The notes: generated from the sequence alone by a model not told the origin. Shown: positions 44,562 to 55,350, numbered from the stretch's first letter. The stretch: 64,000 nucleotides of DNA from Donghicola tyrosinivorans (GCF_003003355.1 NZ_PVTQ01000007.1:62001-126000), one strand, 5' to 3'. Translations and numbers: made by a program.

Positions 44562-47243
44562 ATGAACGATTTTTTTCCCCCTTCCCCGTTCTGGGACTTT
44601 GCTGAAGTCCCACCCCAGCGGACCGCCCTGCGCCTACCCGATGGCACAACGCTCAGTTACGGGGCGATAGATCGGGCCGCAAACACATGGGCCGCGCGGC
44701 TATCTGAGGCAGCCTTCGGCAAACGGGTTGTTCTGGGGCTAGAGATTGACCTCTCCCCAGAAGCGATCAGCGCATACCTAGGCGCGTTGCGCTGCGGCTT
44801 TCCCGTATTGCTGGCCGAACCCGGCCAACTGGCCAAGGGCAAGCCCTTATTCGATCAATGGCGCCCGCCTTTGACAATCCGCGCAGCCCATCCGGGCACC
44901 TGCGCCCCGATCACGATCGAGGTCGATCAAGACGCACCGACACCGCCACTTCACCCCGATTTGCGACTACTGCTGTCCACCTCGGGCAGCACGGGTGATC
45001 CAAAGCTGGTCCGATTATCGGCGGAAAACATTGCCTCGAACGCCAAAGCAATTGCCGAATACTTACGGATCACCCCTGTTGATTGCGCCGCCACCACCTT
45101 GCCTTTGCATTATTCCTACGGCCTTTCTGTCCTGAATTCCTACCTTGCTGCGGGGGCCAGCCTGCTGCTGACCGATCTGTCGGTGGTGGACAAAAATTTC
45201 CTGCCGCAGGCCGCGCAGGCGGGTGTTTCCAGTCTGGCGCTGGTACCCCATCAGTTCGACCTGCTGCGCCACAGCTCTTTTACCGGAGCTGAGTTGCCGA
45301 ACCTGCGCTACATCACTCAGGCAGGCGGGCGGCTGGCGCTTAAGACATTGGAGTATTTCCACCAACTGGGAGACAAGAACCTGTGGGATCTGGTGGTCAT
45401 GTATGGCCAAACCGAAGCCGCTCCGCGCATCTCTTATGTCCCGCAACATGCGCTGCCAGAGGCAGGAGACACCATCGGCCAAGCCATCCCTGGCGGCACC
45501 CTTTGGCTAAGGGATGAAAATGGCCAGCGCATCACCACCCCCCTCACACAAGGCGAGTTGGTCTATGAGGGACCGAATGTCATGATGGGCTACGCGGTGC
45601 GCCCCACGGACCTAGCTGCGCCGTCCCAGCCACCGCAGTTGTTCACCGGAGATCTGGCCGAGCAAACGCCAGATGGGTTCTTTCGCATCACCGGTCGCCT
45701 CAAGCGCTTTGTCAAACTCTTCGGCCTGCGCCTTAGCCTTGACCAGATCGAGGCGCAGTTGAAGGCAAAAGGTGCGCCTGCGCAGGCCGTCGCGATCAAT
45801 GATCGGCTCGTATTGCTATGCGAGAAGCAAAAAGATGCGCAAAAAGCGGTGCAGATTGTGTGCAATTCCTATGGTCTACCGCCAGAGGCTATACATTCCG
45901 AGCATCTCGCAAAGCTGCCGTTACTGTCTTCAGGCAAACCCGACCACACCGCCCTGCGCATGTTGGCCCAAAATGCGCTATGTGCCGCGAAAGCAGCCCC
46001 CAGCAAAGCACAGATGCCTTTGCGCGAAGTTTTTCGTCGAACGACCCGCAAAAAAGACGTGAAACCCCAAGATAGCTTTGTCCAGATGGGCGGCGACTCT
46101 CTCAGCTACCTGACATTGCAACTGGCGCTAGAAGAACGACTTGGCCACGCACCGCAAAACTGGGAGACCATGCCTCTGCGCGATCTGGAGGCCATGGTCG
46201 CCATGCGGGCACATACGCCCCATACCCCTGCCACATCGAACAAGATGCAAGTGGGCATAGACGTAGTGCTGCGCGTATTGGCAATCTCGATGGTCGTCGC
46301 CCAGCACGCCACCGATTACGCGGTCTTTGGCGGCACCATGATCCTGATCCTGCTTATGGGCTTTTCAACTGCCCGCTTCCAGAAACAACAAATCAAGGCG
46401 GGGATGCCGTGGACGTTCGTGGGCCGGATGCTTTACCCGATTGTGCCGCTCTATTTCCTGCTGCTGATCGCTTATGGCAGCTTCCGAGATGCAGTACCAA
46501 CGAGCTATCTGCTGCTTTTGGGCAATTATCACATCTGGTCCGAAGGCTCGCTCTTAGAGGTCTATTGGTTCGTTAGCCTCTACGCCCAGATCATTGCGGT
46601 GCTTGCACTGATGATCGGCCTGCCCTTCTTGCGGAACCGTTTGCTCTCACACCCGTGGCAGACCATAGCCTGCCTTGCAACAGTGCTACTCAGCGGCATC
46701 GCCATAGCCCAATCCGTGCAAACCTTAAGCGGCACGACGCTGCCCTATCACCCCTCACGCGGGCTGGCCGAGGGACTTGCAGTGTTCTGTGTCGGATGGC
46801 TCCTGCATGAGATGTCGGGACGTGCGCAGCACTTTGCCACGGCGTCACTGATCTTGGGGCTTTTGGCGGTGCTGACCCGCGCAGATATGGACCTTCAAAT
46901 CCTTGCGGTCGTGCTGGCCACGCTGGGATTGCTGGTATGGCATCCAGCGATCCCCCTGCCGCGCAGGATGGGGCGCGGGATCGGGCAGATGGCCTCGGCC
47001 AGTCTGTTTGTCTATCTAGTCCATGAAATTCTGGTCTTCGGTTTGAAGAGCGCCGCGCCGACCCTGCCCCAGCCCCTGATGGCCGCCACAGCACTTGGTC
47101 TGTCATTTCTGACAGCTCTGGCGTTGCGGAAGGCTTTCACGCGATGCGACGACTGGCTTTTAACCCAAATCCGCAAGGGAAGGCCCGAAACTCAGATGGC
47201 GCGCACCGCAACAAGGCAAAGCGCGATCCGTCGCCCGTCCTGA
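44562..47243 (+). CDS. Adenylation-carrier-membrane acyltransferase fusion
   Basis: An 893-residue single chain with three parts. Residues about 15-470 are an adenylation domain: P-loop LSTSGSTGDPK (about 138-148), YGQTE (281-285), TGDL, RLKRFVKLFG and the catalytic Lys in SSGKPD (about 458). Residues about 480-550 are a carrier domain with GGDSLS (phosphopantetheine Ser about 513). Residues about 565-870 form roughly ten TM segments of acyltransferase-3/OafA style, with the first-helix R...H pattern RVLAISMVVAQH. It thus could activate an acid, load it on the carrier and move it to a membrane or periplasmic acceptor, like the DltA-DltC-DltB set in one protein. Start ATG 44562 preferred over TTG 44547. 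No partner genes are adjacent, so the acyl group and acceptor are unknown. Confidence 0.82.
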   Translation: MNDFFPPSPFWDFAEVPPQRTALRLPDGTTLSYGAIDRAANTWAARLSEAAFGKRVVLGLEIDLSPEAISAYLGALRCGFPVLLAEPGQLAKGKPLFDQWRPPLTIRAAHPGTCAPITIEVDQDAPTPPLHPDLRLLLSTSGSTGDPKLVRLSAENIASNAKAIAEYLRITPVDCAATTLPLHYSYGLSVLNSYLAAGASLLLTDLSVVDKNFLPQAAQAGVSSLALVPHQFDLLRHSSFTGAELPNLRYITQAGGRLALKTLEYFHQLGDKNLWDLVVMYGQTEAAPRISYVPQHALPEAGDTIGQAIPGGTLWLRDENGQRITTPLTQGELVYEGPNVMMGYAVRPTDLAAPSQPPQLFTGDLAEQTPDGFFRITGRLKRFVKLFGLRLSLDQIEAQLKAKGAPAQAVAINDRLVLLCEKQKDAQKAVQIVCNSYGLPPEAIHSEHLAKLPLLSSGKPDHTALRMLAQNALCAAKAAPSKAQMPLREVFRRTTRKKDVKPQDSFVQMGGDSLSYLTLQLALEERLGHAPQNWETMPLRDLEAMVAMRAHTPHTPATSNKMQVGIDVVLRVLAISMVVAQHATDYAVFGGTMILILLMGFSTARFQKQQIKAGMPWTFVGRMLYPIVPLYFLLLIAYGSFRDAVPTSYLLLLGNYHIWSEGSLLEVYWFVSLYAQIIAVLALMIGLPFLRNRLLSHPWQTIACLATVLLSGIAIAQSVQTLSGTTLPYHPSRGLAEGLAVFCVGWLLHEMSGRAQHFATASLILGLLAVLTRADMDLQILAVVLATLGLLVWHPAIPLPRRMGRGIGQMASASLFVYLVHEILVFGLKSAAPTLPQPLMAATALGLSFLTALALRKAFTRCDDWLLTQIRKGRPETQMARTATRQSAIRRPS

Positions 47244-47397
47244 GCCGACATAATCAAAGAAACGTTCCATTCAGGCCCGCGATTGGCGCGCAAAGGTAGA
47301 CGGCAGTACGGGCACCGGATTAGACAACGCACAGGACATCCACCCGTGTTCCACGTCCGGCGACCCGGAGCACGGCCAAAACCAAAAAGGCCCTGAT

Positions 47398-48411
47398 GTG
47401 AGTATTTTTGAACGGTTCCTGACCCTCTGGGTCGCTCTTGCGATGATCGGCGGCATCGCGATAGGTGCTTTCGCCCCCACATTGGTCCAAGCCATCGCCG
47501 CCGCCGAGGTTGCCAACATCAACCTTGTCGTGGCCCTGCTGATCTGGGCCATGGTCTATCCGATGATGGTGAACGTGGACTTTTCCGCCGTGGCAGGGGT
47601 CGCCCGTCAGCCTAAAGGGCTGCTGGTCACGCTGGTGGTGAACTGGCTGATCAAACCCTTTTCGATGGCGCTACTGGCAGTGCTGTTCTTCAACCATGTT
47701 TTTGCCCCCCTCATCACGCCCGAAGACGCCAACCAATATATTGCCGGCCTCATCCTGCTGGGGGCCGCCCCTTGCACGGCAATGGTCTTTGTCTGGTCAC
47801 ACCTGACGCGTGGCGATGCGACCTACACGCTGGTGCAGGTCTCGGTGAATGATCTAATCATGGTCATCGCTTTCGCGCCGATCGTGGCCTTTCTTTTGGG
47901 GGTCACGGACATCGTCGTGCCGTGGCAGACGCTGGTGCTGGCAACGATCCTTTACGTGGTCCTACCCTTAACGGCGGGCTTGTTTACACGTCGCATCCTG
48001 CGCACCGACACCGCAATTGATGCGTTTTCGGCACGGATCAAACCCGTCTCGATGGTCGGGCTGATTGCTACCGTTGCGATCCTGTTTGGCCTGCAAGGAC
48101 ATGTGATCCTTGCCAAGCCGCTGGTGATCGCCCTGATTGCCGTGCCGATCCTGATCCAGAGCTACGGCATCTTCGCCATTGCTTACGGGGCCGCCTATGC
48201 CCTGAAAGTACCGCACAAGATCGCCGCCCCTTGCGCATTGATCGGCACTTCGAACTTTTTCGAACTGGCGGTTGCTGTGGCCATCAGTCTCTTCGGCCTG
48301 AATTCGGGCGCGGCTTTAGCAACGGTGGTCGGCGTGCTGGTCGAAGTACCGGTCATGCTGTCCCTTGTGGCCTTTGCCAACCGCACGGCGCGAAATTTCC
48401 GCGCGGGTTGA
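47398..48411 (+). CDS. ACR3-family arsenite efflux permease
   Basis: A 337-residue ten-TM protein of the BASS/ACR3 family, which extrudes arsenite. The conserved Cys lies in [13 protein letters not shown] (about 126), as in known ACR3 pumps, with NDLIMV and [18 protein letters not shown] also typical. The GTG at 47398 is the only start that gives a good first helix. ArsR, ArsC or other ars genes, which usually surround arsB/acr3, are absent here, so control and even the exact substrate (arsenite or antimonite) are open. Confidence 0.88.
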   Translation: MSIFERFLTLWVALAMIGGIAIGAFAPTLVQAIAAAEVANINLVVALLIWAMVYPMMVNVDFSAVAGVARQPKGLLVTLVVNWLIKPFSMALLAVLFFNHVFAPLITPEDANQYIAGLILLGAAPCTAMVFVWSHLTRGDATYTLVQVSVNDLIMVIAFAPIVAFLLGVTDIVVPWQTLVLATILYVVLPLTAGLFTRRILRTDTAIDAFSARIKPVSMVGLIATVAILFGLQGHVILAKPLVIALIAVPILIQSYGIFAIAYGAAYALKVPHKIAAPCALIGTSNFFELAVAVAISLFGLNSGAALATVVGVLVEVPVMLSLVAFANRTARNFRAG

Positions 48412-48483
48412 CAGGCGGGGTCATGCAACTGTCACATCGGAGTGTTTAAAGGCAAATTTACAGAGCAATACGGTGGTTTACCC

Positions 48484-49404
48484 ATGACCGAGAACCCATT
48501 TGACGACGGTGCCCGCGACTGGCTCGAGGCCGAACTGGCCGACACGCTGGACGAAGATTTCGAGATCGAATTCGAAGATGCCCTCCTCAGTCAGGAAATC
48601 CGCAAGATCTACAATCGCGCGCATCCCGAACAGATTGATCGCAAGGTCTATTTCCAAAGCCTCCTGCGCCTTCAGGCAGAGCTGATCAAGCTGCAGGACT
48701 GGGTGCAGCACACCGGCGAAAAGGTTGTTGTGGTCTTTGAGGGACGGGACTCGGCCGGCAAAGGCGGCGTGATCAAGCGGATCACCCAGCGCCTGAATCC
48801 CCGTGTGGTCCGTGTGGTTGCCCTGCCCGCCCCGACTGAACGTGAGAAATCACAGTGGTACTTTCAGCGTTACGTGCCGCACCTACCCGCAGGCGGAGAG
48901 ATCGTGCTGTTTGACCGCTCTTGGTACAATCGCGCGGGCGTTGAGCGGGTCATGGGCTTTGCCACCGAAGATCAGGTCGAGGATTTCTTCAACGACGTGC
49001 CGGAATTCGAACGGATGCTAGTCAGATCGGGAATCCGGTTGGTGAAATACTGGTTCTCGATCACCGATGAAGAGCAGCAGATGCGGTTCCTCATGCGCAT
49101 CCACGATCCGATGAAGCAGTGGAAGCTTAGCCCGATGGACCTGCAAAGCCGCGTCCGCTGGGAGCAATACACCAAAGCCAAGGAAGAGATGCTGCAACGC
49201 TCGAACATCCCCGAAGCGCCTTGGTACATCGTTGAAGGCAATGACAAAAAGCGGGCGCGGCTGAATTGCATCGACCACCTGCTTGGCCAGTTCCCTTACG
49301 GCCCGATCCCGCACGATGACATCACTCTGCCCGAGCGGGTCTTTAAACCGGATTATGAACGGGCGATCCTGCCCCCAGACCTCTACGTGCCGTCAAAATA
49401 CTGA
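48484..49404 (+). CDS. ppk2: Polyphosphate kinase 2
   Basis: A 306-residue PPK2 that makes GTP or ATP from NDP and polyphosphate. Walker A is GRDSAGKGG (87-95), the lid and Walker B are in FDRSWYNRAG (Asp about 144). This single-domain size fits class I/II-type PPK2. Start ATG 48484; a 14-codon in-frame extension from 48442 has no ribosome site. The N-terminal 35 residues are acidic. It is followed by a strong hairpin and is not obviously tied to the upstream ACR3 gene. Confidence 0.93.
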   Translation: MTENPFDDGARDWLEAELADTLDEDFEIEFEDALLSQEIRKIYNRAHPEQIDRKVYFQSLLRLQAELIKLQDWVQHTGEKVVVVFEGRDSAGKGGVIKRITQRLNPRVVRVVALPAPTEREKSQWYFQRYVPHLPAGGEIVLFDRSWYNRAGVERVMGFATEDQVEDFFNDVPEFERMLVRSGIRLVKYWFSITDEEQQMRFLMRIHDPMKQWKLSPMDLQSRVRWEQYTKAKEEMLQRSNIPEAPWYIVEGNDKKRARLNCIDHLLGQFPYGPIPHDDITLPERVFKPDYERAILPPDLYVPSKY

Positions 49405-49424
49405 AACCACGTAGCAAAAACGAA

Positions 49425-49454
49425 AAAAGGCCGGAGGCGCCCCTCCGGCCTTTT
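49425..49454. terminator. Bidirectional terminator
   Basis: AAAAGGCCGGAGG and CCTCCGGCCTTTT form a perfect 13-base stem with a CGCC loop, flanked by A and T tracts. It separates ppk2 (plus) from the convergent DUF533 gene (minus). Confidence 0.95.
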
Positions 49455-49472
49455 GCCTGTCTTGGGTTCAGA

Positions 49473-50180
49473 TCAGACGACCTGAGCCCGCGCGGCATCC
49501 GCTTCGGCGTCCAGATGATCCCGCAGCCCCTGCGGCAGATTCAGGAAACGGGCGAGATTGGCCATATAGGACTGCTCTTCCGGCGTATCAGGATCGATCG
49601 ACAGGGCTGAGGCCAGATACACCTCGGCCCGCTGCGCATCGGTTGTCGCCAGTTCCGCGATTGCGGCGGGGTCAGCGGGCTGCGCAAAATATTCGTAAAG
49701 CGCGGCCTTCTCTTCCGCCCCGAGGCCCAGATTTTCCACCTGCTGGCGGATACGGGCGTGTTCGTCGCGGTCAATGTGATTGTCGGCTTGCGCCGCGGCG
49801 ATCATCGCCTGCATCACCACAAGGCGGAAATCCTGCCCCTTGGCATCGGTGTCATGCTCAATATCAAAGGGGCTGCCGGTTTCAGGCTTGGGAAGGCTTG
49901 CAGGGCCTGACGGCGCACCGGGCGTCTTGTTCGCCTGCCAGTCCTTATAGGCTTTATAGGCCAGCCCCGCTACAGCAGCCATGCCACCGTATTTGATTGC
50001 TTTGCCGCCCAGTTTACGGGCCTTTTTCGATCCCAGCAGAACCGCGATCAGACCACCCGCCGCCGCACCGCCGACCAGACCGGATGGTAGCCCAGACTGC
50101 TGGCTTTTGATCTGTTTGGCGACATCGCCAAGCCCCCCTTGTGAGCCCAGAAAGCCTTCGAGCAGTTTGTTCACATCCAT
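49473..50180 (-). CDS. DUF533 / TerB-like protein
   Basis: A 235-residue protein of the DUF533 (YebE) type. A glycine-rich hydrophobic stretch (GLVGGAAAGGLIAVLLGS, about 35-52) and a second one (YGGMAAVAGLAYKAYKDW) precede a linker and a C-terminal helical domain (about 120-235) of the TerB fold, seen in RLVVMQAMIAAAQADNHIDRDEHARI. AAGGAGACC precedes the ATG at 50180; the longer in-frame ORF is rejected. YebE-type proteins are linked to envelope or stress responses in other bacteria; the role here is unknown. Confidence 0.8.
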   Translation of the reverse strand: MDVNKLLEGFLGSQGGLGDVAKQIKSQQSGLPSGLVGGAAAGGLIAVLLGSKKARKLGGKAIKYGGMAAVAGLAYKAYKDWQANKTPGAPSGPASLPKPETGSPFDIEHDTDAKGQDFRLVVMQAMIAAAQADNHIDRDEHARIRQQVENLGLGAEEKAALYEYFAQPADPAAIAELATTDAQRAEVYLASALSIDPDTPEEQSYMANLARFLNLPQGLRDHLDAEADAARAQVV

Positions 50181-50326
50181 CTTGGTCTCCTTGTTTGCTT
50201 CTACTCTGAGATGTGCATGCAGGTCTGTTGATACAAGACCATCACACGTCATCGGCGCTTTGCCGCCACCTCGATACATGAACGCAGGAAGGTGACTTTT
50301 CCGTCGAACTATCCCCAAAACGAACG

Positions 50327-50353
50327 AAAGGCCCGCTGGAAACCAGCGAGCCT
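50327..50353 (-). terminator. Terminator of the small exported-protein gene
   Basis: AGGCCCGCTGG and CCAGCGAGCCT pair with one G-U and an AAA loop; on the minus strand TTTCGTT follows. It lies about 54 bases after the stop at 50407. Confidence 0.7.
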
Positions 50354-50406
50354 GTCGAACCTACAGAGCTGTCAGGCGACCCGAAGGTCGCCGTAACATC
50401 AAAGGG

Positions 50407-50757
50407 TTATTCCGAACGGATGTCTGCAAAGATCGCAGCAGCCTGCGCGTTTACGGGTGCCGCGCTGTAGACGGTCACGGTTCCCGAGCTGTAGTCTTCG
50501 CCTTTCTGGGCGGCGATCAGTTCGAACTGGGCTTCGGCAACGGGGTTAACCGATGATTTGCTCGAAACAGTCGCGGTGCTTTCACCTGCCAGATAGGGCG
50601 CGGGAGCGTCTGCATCAGCGGCCAGATAGATCTGGGCAACCTGCGAGGTGCTGTATTCACCAGCCGAAACGCCGGCCAGATTTTCCAGTTGGCTCTGCGC
50701 AAAAGCGGGGGCCGAGATAGCAGCAACAAGAGCGGTAGCAGCAATAAGAGTTTTCAT
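50407..50757 (-). CDS. Small exported protein, unknown
   Basis: A 116-residue protein with signal peptide MKTLIAATALVAAISAPAFA. The mature part of about 96 residues is rich in Ala, Ser, Glu and Tyr with motifs such as ENLAGVSAGEYSTSQVAQIY. Similar short repeated-type exported proteins (YSTSEVAQI.. style) recur in roseobacters; no function is known. It stands alone with its own promoter and terminator, and good codon use. Confidence 0.65.
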   Translation of the reverse strand: MKTLIAATALVAAISAPAFAQSQLENLAGVSAGEYSTSQVAQIYLAADADAPAPYLAGESTATVSSKSSVNPVAEAQFELIAAQKGEDYSSGTVTVYSAAPVNAQAAAIFADIRSE

Positions 50758-51043
50758 AATTAAGGTCCTTTCAGTGCGTGTGTCCGACGCATCATTGCGT
50801 TCGTCATGAGGAACAAATGGACCTTCACCATCCTCACTTCAACGCACGTAAGCGTGATAATTGCTTTTAGCCTGCGCATTTATGCACACAAAATTGTGCA
50901 GCGTTTCGGGGCAATTGTGATGGAACTTTTTCGACGGAAATCGGAGGCCGCTTAATTCAAAGGCGAAAAGTGGTGTGATGCGTTCACAATCCGGCCCCCA
51001 GCCCCCATATAAGGGGCAAACAGCCGGAAACACGGACGCAAGC

Positions 51044-52270
51044 GTGCAGAAAATTGACCTTCCCGAGCGCCCGAACTGGCGCGAAAAAGCCGAAGAACTA
51101 GGCTTTACCTTCGCAACCATGCATGACCAGCCTTATTGGGATGAGACATCGTGCTACGCATTCTCTCTGGATGAGGTTGAAAACCGGATCGAGGACCCCT
51201 CGACTGCGCTACATGGCATGTGCCTAGAGGCGGTGGACTATATCCTTGGGCGTGAGGACCTGCTGGACCAGCTCTGCATCCCGGAGGCGCACCGCGACTA
51301 TATCGCGGACAGCTGGCAGCGGCGGGACCCGTCGCTCTACGGGCGGTTCGATCTGGTCTATGACGGCGAAGGCCCCGCGAAACTGCTGGAATACAATGCC
51401 GACACGCCGACCTCTTTATACGAATCCGCCGCCTTCCAGTGGCAGTGGTTCGAAGACCAACAAGCTGCAGGCATCCTGAACGCCGAAGACGACCAGTTCA
51501 ACGGCATCCATGAGGCCATCGTGGATCACCTGCACGCCACTTTTGCAGAAGGCACCGACCTGCACTTCACCGCCATGAGCGGTAACCCCGAGGATTACGC
51601 CACAGTTGAAAGCCTTGGTTGGGCCGCGCGTGAGGCGGGACTTGGGGCGCATTATACCGACCTTGAACAGATCGCCCTAAGTGATGAGGGACAGTTTCTG
51701 GACGATCAGGACCGTGTGATCGGCATCCTTTTCAAGCTGTATCCTTGGGAAGACCTGCTGCGCGATGACTACGCCAACCATTTGGCCTCATCGGGCTGTC
51801 AGGTAATCGAACCAGCTTGGAAGGCGCTTTTGTCCAACAAGGGCCTGTTGCCTGTCTTGTGGGAGATGTTCGAGGGCCATGAAAATCTGTTACCGGCCTT
51901 CTTCGCCAGTGACGTTGACGCTGCCCTGAGTGGTTCGGGCAGTGCGGCGCGCGCGGTTCAGGCCCGATTTGAACGGGCCGAGGCAGCGCTGAAGACCGGA
52001 TATGTCAGTAAACCGGTGTTTTCCCGCGAAGGCGCGTCCATTGCGATTGTTGAGGGCGGGCAGCAGACCGAAGTTGCCACGCACTCGGATTACGACGCCC
52101 ACCCGCGCATCATTCAGGCCTATCAGCCGCTGCCCGTGATGGGCGGGTTCCGCCCCGTGATCGGGTCATGGATCGTCGGGGATACCTGCGCAGGCATGGG
52201 CATCCGCGAAGACCAAAGCCGCATCACGCAGGACCTGTCCCGCTTTAAACCCCATTTCATCCGCGCTTGA
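51044..52270 (+). CDS. Glutathionylspermidine synthase-like ATP-grasp protein (YgiC type)
   Basis: A 408-residue protein of the GSP_synth family. LLEYNADTPT (114-123) is the characteristic active-site block, and the pattern continues with ESAAFQWQWFED and FKLYPWEDL. I start at the GTG 51044 (QKIDLPERPNW follows), as the in-frame ATG at 50975 adds unmatched residues. True glutathionylspermidine synthetase also has an amidase half, which this lacks; E. coli YgiC and YjfC likewise have none and their substrates are not known. It is followed 28 bases on by a DUF1190 gene, the usual partner (YgiB). Confidence 0.85.
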   Translation: MQKIDLPERPNWREKAEELGFTFATMHDQPYWDETSCYAFSLDEVENRIEDPSTALHGMCLEAVDYILGREDLLDQLCIPEAHRDYIADSWQRRDPSLYGRFDLVYDGEGPAKLLEYNADTPTSLYESAAFQWQWFEDQQAAGILNAEDDQFNGIHEAIVDHLHATFAEGTDLHFTAMSGNPEDYATVESLGWAAREAGLGAHYTDLEQIALSDEGQFLDDQDRVIGILFKLYPWEDLLRDDYANHLASSGCQVIEPAWKALLSNKGLLPVLWEMFEGHENLLPAFFASDVDAALSGSGSAARAVQARFERAEAALKTGYVSKPVFSREGASIAIVEGGQQTEVATHSDYDAHPRIIQAYQPLPVMGGFRPVIGSWIVGDTCAGMGIREDQSRITQDLSRFKPHFIRA

Positions 52271-52298
52271 CGCAGACCTTGACGCAAACGAGGACCAG

Positions 52299-52883
52299 AT
52301 GACCAAACGTTCGAAAACCGTAGCCCTTGCCATCGTCGGCGCCGCCTCATTCTCGCTCGCGGCGTGCCGCGAAGAGGCCGTGGACGCGCAGGCATTTCCT
52401 GACCTGCAAAGCTGCGTCGCCGCAGTGGGGCCGACCAGCCTGTTCTCGGAACAGGACTGCCAGACCGCCTTTAACGATGCCCAAGCCCTGAACGCCGAAA
52501 CCGCCCCGCGCTATGACAGCCTTGAGGTTTGCGAAGAGCAATATGGCGAAGGCAACTGCGGATCAGAGGCGCAGGCCGTGACGGGCGGGTCGGGCAGCAT
52601 CTTTATGCCCCTCTTGGCCGGTTACCTGATGGGCAACCTGCTAGGGGGCGGTCGCGGGATCGGGGCGCAGCCGCTTTATCGCACCTCGGACGGGCGGTTC
52701 ACCACGCCGAACGGCGGCGCGACCTATTCCAACAACACTGGCAAGGCAAAGCTGAACGCGTCGACCTTCAACAAGGCCCCAACGACCTTTGGCAAAGCGC
52801 CGATGACCAAGGCAACCGCCACGTCACGCGGTGGATTTGGCACCAGCAGCACCAGCACCCGTTCCTTCGGCTTCGGCGGCTAA
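52299..52883 (+). CDS. DUF1190 lipoprotein (YgiB type)
   Basis: A 194-residue protein with signal and lipobox (SLAAC, Cys about 23). The family pattern includes FPDLQSCVAAVG and CEEQYGEGNCG, with paired cysteines, followed by a glycine-rich hydrophobic stretch (FMPLLAGYLMGNLLGGG) and a Ser/Thr/Gly-rich tail ending FGFGG. DUF1190 genes are regularly beside the GSP-synthase-like ygiC, here in the reverse order. The pair may modify an envelope peptide or polyamine, but that is inference. Confidence 0.8.
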   Translation: MTKRSKTVALAIVGAASFSLAACREEAVDAQAFPDLQSCVAAVGPTSLFSEQDCQTAFNDAQALNAETAPRYDSLEVCEEQYGEGNCGSEAQAVTGGSGSIFMPLLAGYLMGNLLGGGRGIGAQPLYRTSDGRFTTPNGGATYSNNTGKAKLNASTFNKAPTTFGKAPMTKATATSRGGFGTSSTSTRSFGFGG

Positions 52884-52903
52884 ATTCCGGCCTGCGCCAA
52901 AGA

Positions 52904-52938
52904 AAAACCCCGCCCGACACAGCGCCAGGCGGGGCCTT
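52904..52938. terminator. Terminator after the YgiC/YgiB pair
   Basis: CCCCGCC and GGCGGGG form the base of a stem with an internal loop, starting 24 bases past the DUF1190 stop and close to the convergent gene at 52957. A5 stands on one side and CCTT on the other, so it may act on both strands. Confidence 0.7.
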
Positions 52939-52956
52939 CGACGTTTGGGAAGGAGG

Positions 52957-54009
52957 TCAAACGTCCAGACTGACTTTGCCAATCGGGTTCGAGCAGCAGG
53001 CCAGTACATAGCCGTCAGCAATATCCTCTTCAGTGATGCCACCATTGTGGACCATATGAACCTGACCGCTAAGCTTTTTGGTCTTGCAGGTCCCACACAC
53101 CCCGAAGGTACATCCCGAGGGGATCACGATCCCCGCACTACGTGCCGCGGCCAGCAGGGTCTCGGTCTCGGCGCATTCGATGGTCACGCCAGAGGTCGCG
53201 AATTCCACCGTCGCTTTGGTTTCCTCATCCAACTGGACGCCTTCCGGCACTTCGCCGGTCTCGCCCACGGGGGCGGTGAAGCTTTCCTGATGGTAGCGGT
53301 CCATGTCAAAGCCCATGGACTCCAGCGCCTCGCGCACGGCGGTCATGAAAGGCTCTGGCCCGCAGCAGAAAACTTCGCGCTCTAGATAATCGGGGGCGGC
53401 CAGACCCAGCAGCAACTGGTTGAAGCCGCCGCGATAGCCGGTCCAAGGCTTGTAGGGGTCGGTGCCATCCACCACCCACGCCAGTTCAATCCCCTGAATT
53501 CGGCTGGCCATATGCTCCAGCCGTTCGCGGAAGATGATCTCGGACGGGCGGCGGGCGCAGTTGATGAAGACGATATCGGGATCGCGGCCCGCATCATACA
53601 TATAGGTAGTCATCGACATCATCGGCGTGATGCCCGAACCTGCCGAGATGAACAGATACTTGCTGGCCGGATGCTCCAGATGCGAAAAAGTGCCCCCCGG
53701 CCCGATCGCCTTAACCCGCATCCCGGGGCGCAGGTGATCCAGCATCCAGCGCGTCCCCAATGAGCTTTCTTGCGCTTTCACCGTGATGGTCAGCGAGGTA
53801 GGCCGCGAAGGCGACGACGATATCGTATAAGTCCGGTGCAGAACCCCGTCAGGGACAGGCAGTTCCAACGTCAGGAACTGGCCTGGCTTGTGCCCGAACA
53901 GCGCCCCTGAAGGCGCTGCAAAGGTAAAGGTCGCCACATTTGGCGCCTCTGGCAGGTAAGAGACACATTCCAGCGGTTCGGCGTCGGTCCAATAGGTCAG
54001 AGCTACCAT
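52957..54009 (-). CDS. gbcB: Betaine-demethylase-type reductase subunit (GbcB-like)
   Basis: A 350-residue electron-transfer protein with an FAD domain (HRTYTISSSP about 58-67), an NAD domain (FISAGSGITPMMSM) and a C-terminal plant-type [2Fe-2S] domain (Cys 300, 305, 308 and 338). This order is that of GbcB and related Rieske oxygenase reductases. It is four bases from the oxygenase gene, whose electrons it supplies. Start ATG 54009; the longer ORF to 54048 overlaps the oxygenase gene. Glycine betaine demethylation is the best guess; stachydrine or carnitine-type oxygenases are alternatives. Confidence 0.78.
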   Translation of the reverse strand: MVALTYWTDAEPLECVSYLPEAPNVATFTFAAPSGALFGHKPGQFLTLELPVPDGVLHRTYTISSSPSRPTSLTITVKAQESSLGTRWMLDHLRPGMRVKAIGPGGTFSHLEHPASKYLFISAGSGITPMMSMTTYMYDAGRDPDIVFINCARRPSEIIFRERLEHMASRIQGIELAWVVDGTDPYKPWTGYRGGFNQLLLGLAAPDYLEREVFCCGPEPFMTAVREALESMGFDMDRYHQESFTAPVGETGEVPEGVQLDEETKATVEFATSGVTIECAETETLLAAARSAGIVIPSGCTFGVCGTCKTKKLSGQVHMVHNGGITEEDIADGYVLACCSNPIGKVSLDV

Positions 54010-54013
54010 CGCC

Positions 54014-55321
<1,308 letters not shown>

Positions 55322-55325
55322 TCAT

Positions 55326-55350
55326 CATAGATTAGATTAATTCATCTATG
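55326..55350. promoter_or_regulatory. LysR operator candidate between gbcA and LysR
   Basis: CATAGAT and ATCTATG are perfect seven-base arms separated by 11 AT-rich bases in the divergent spacer. The size and layout suit a LysR dimer site that could serve both gbcAB and the regulator. Confidence 0.7.
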
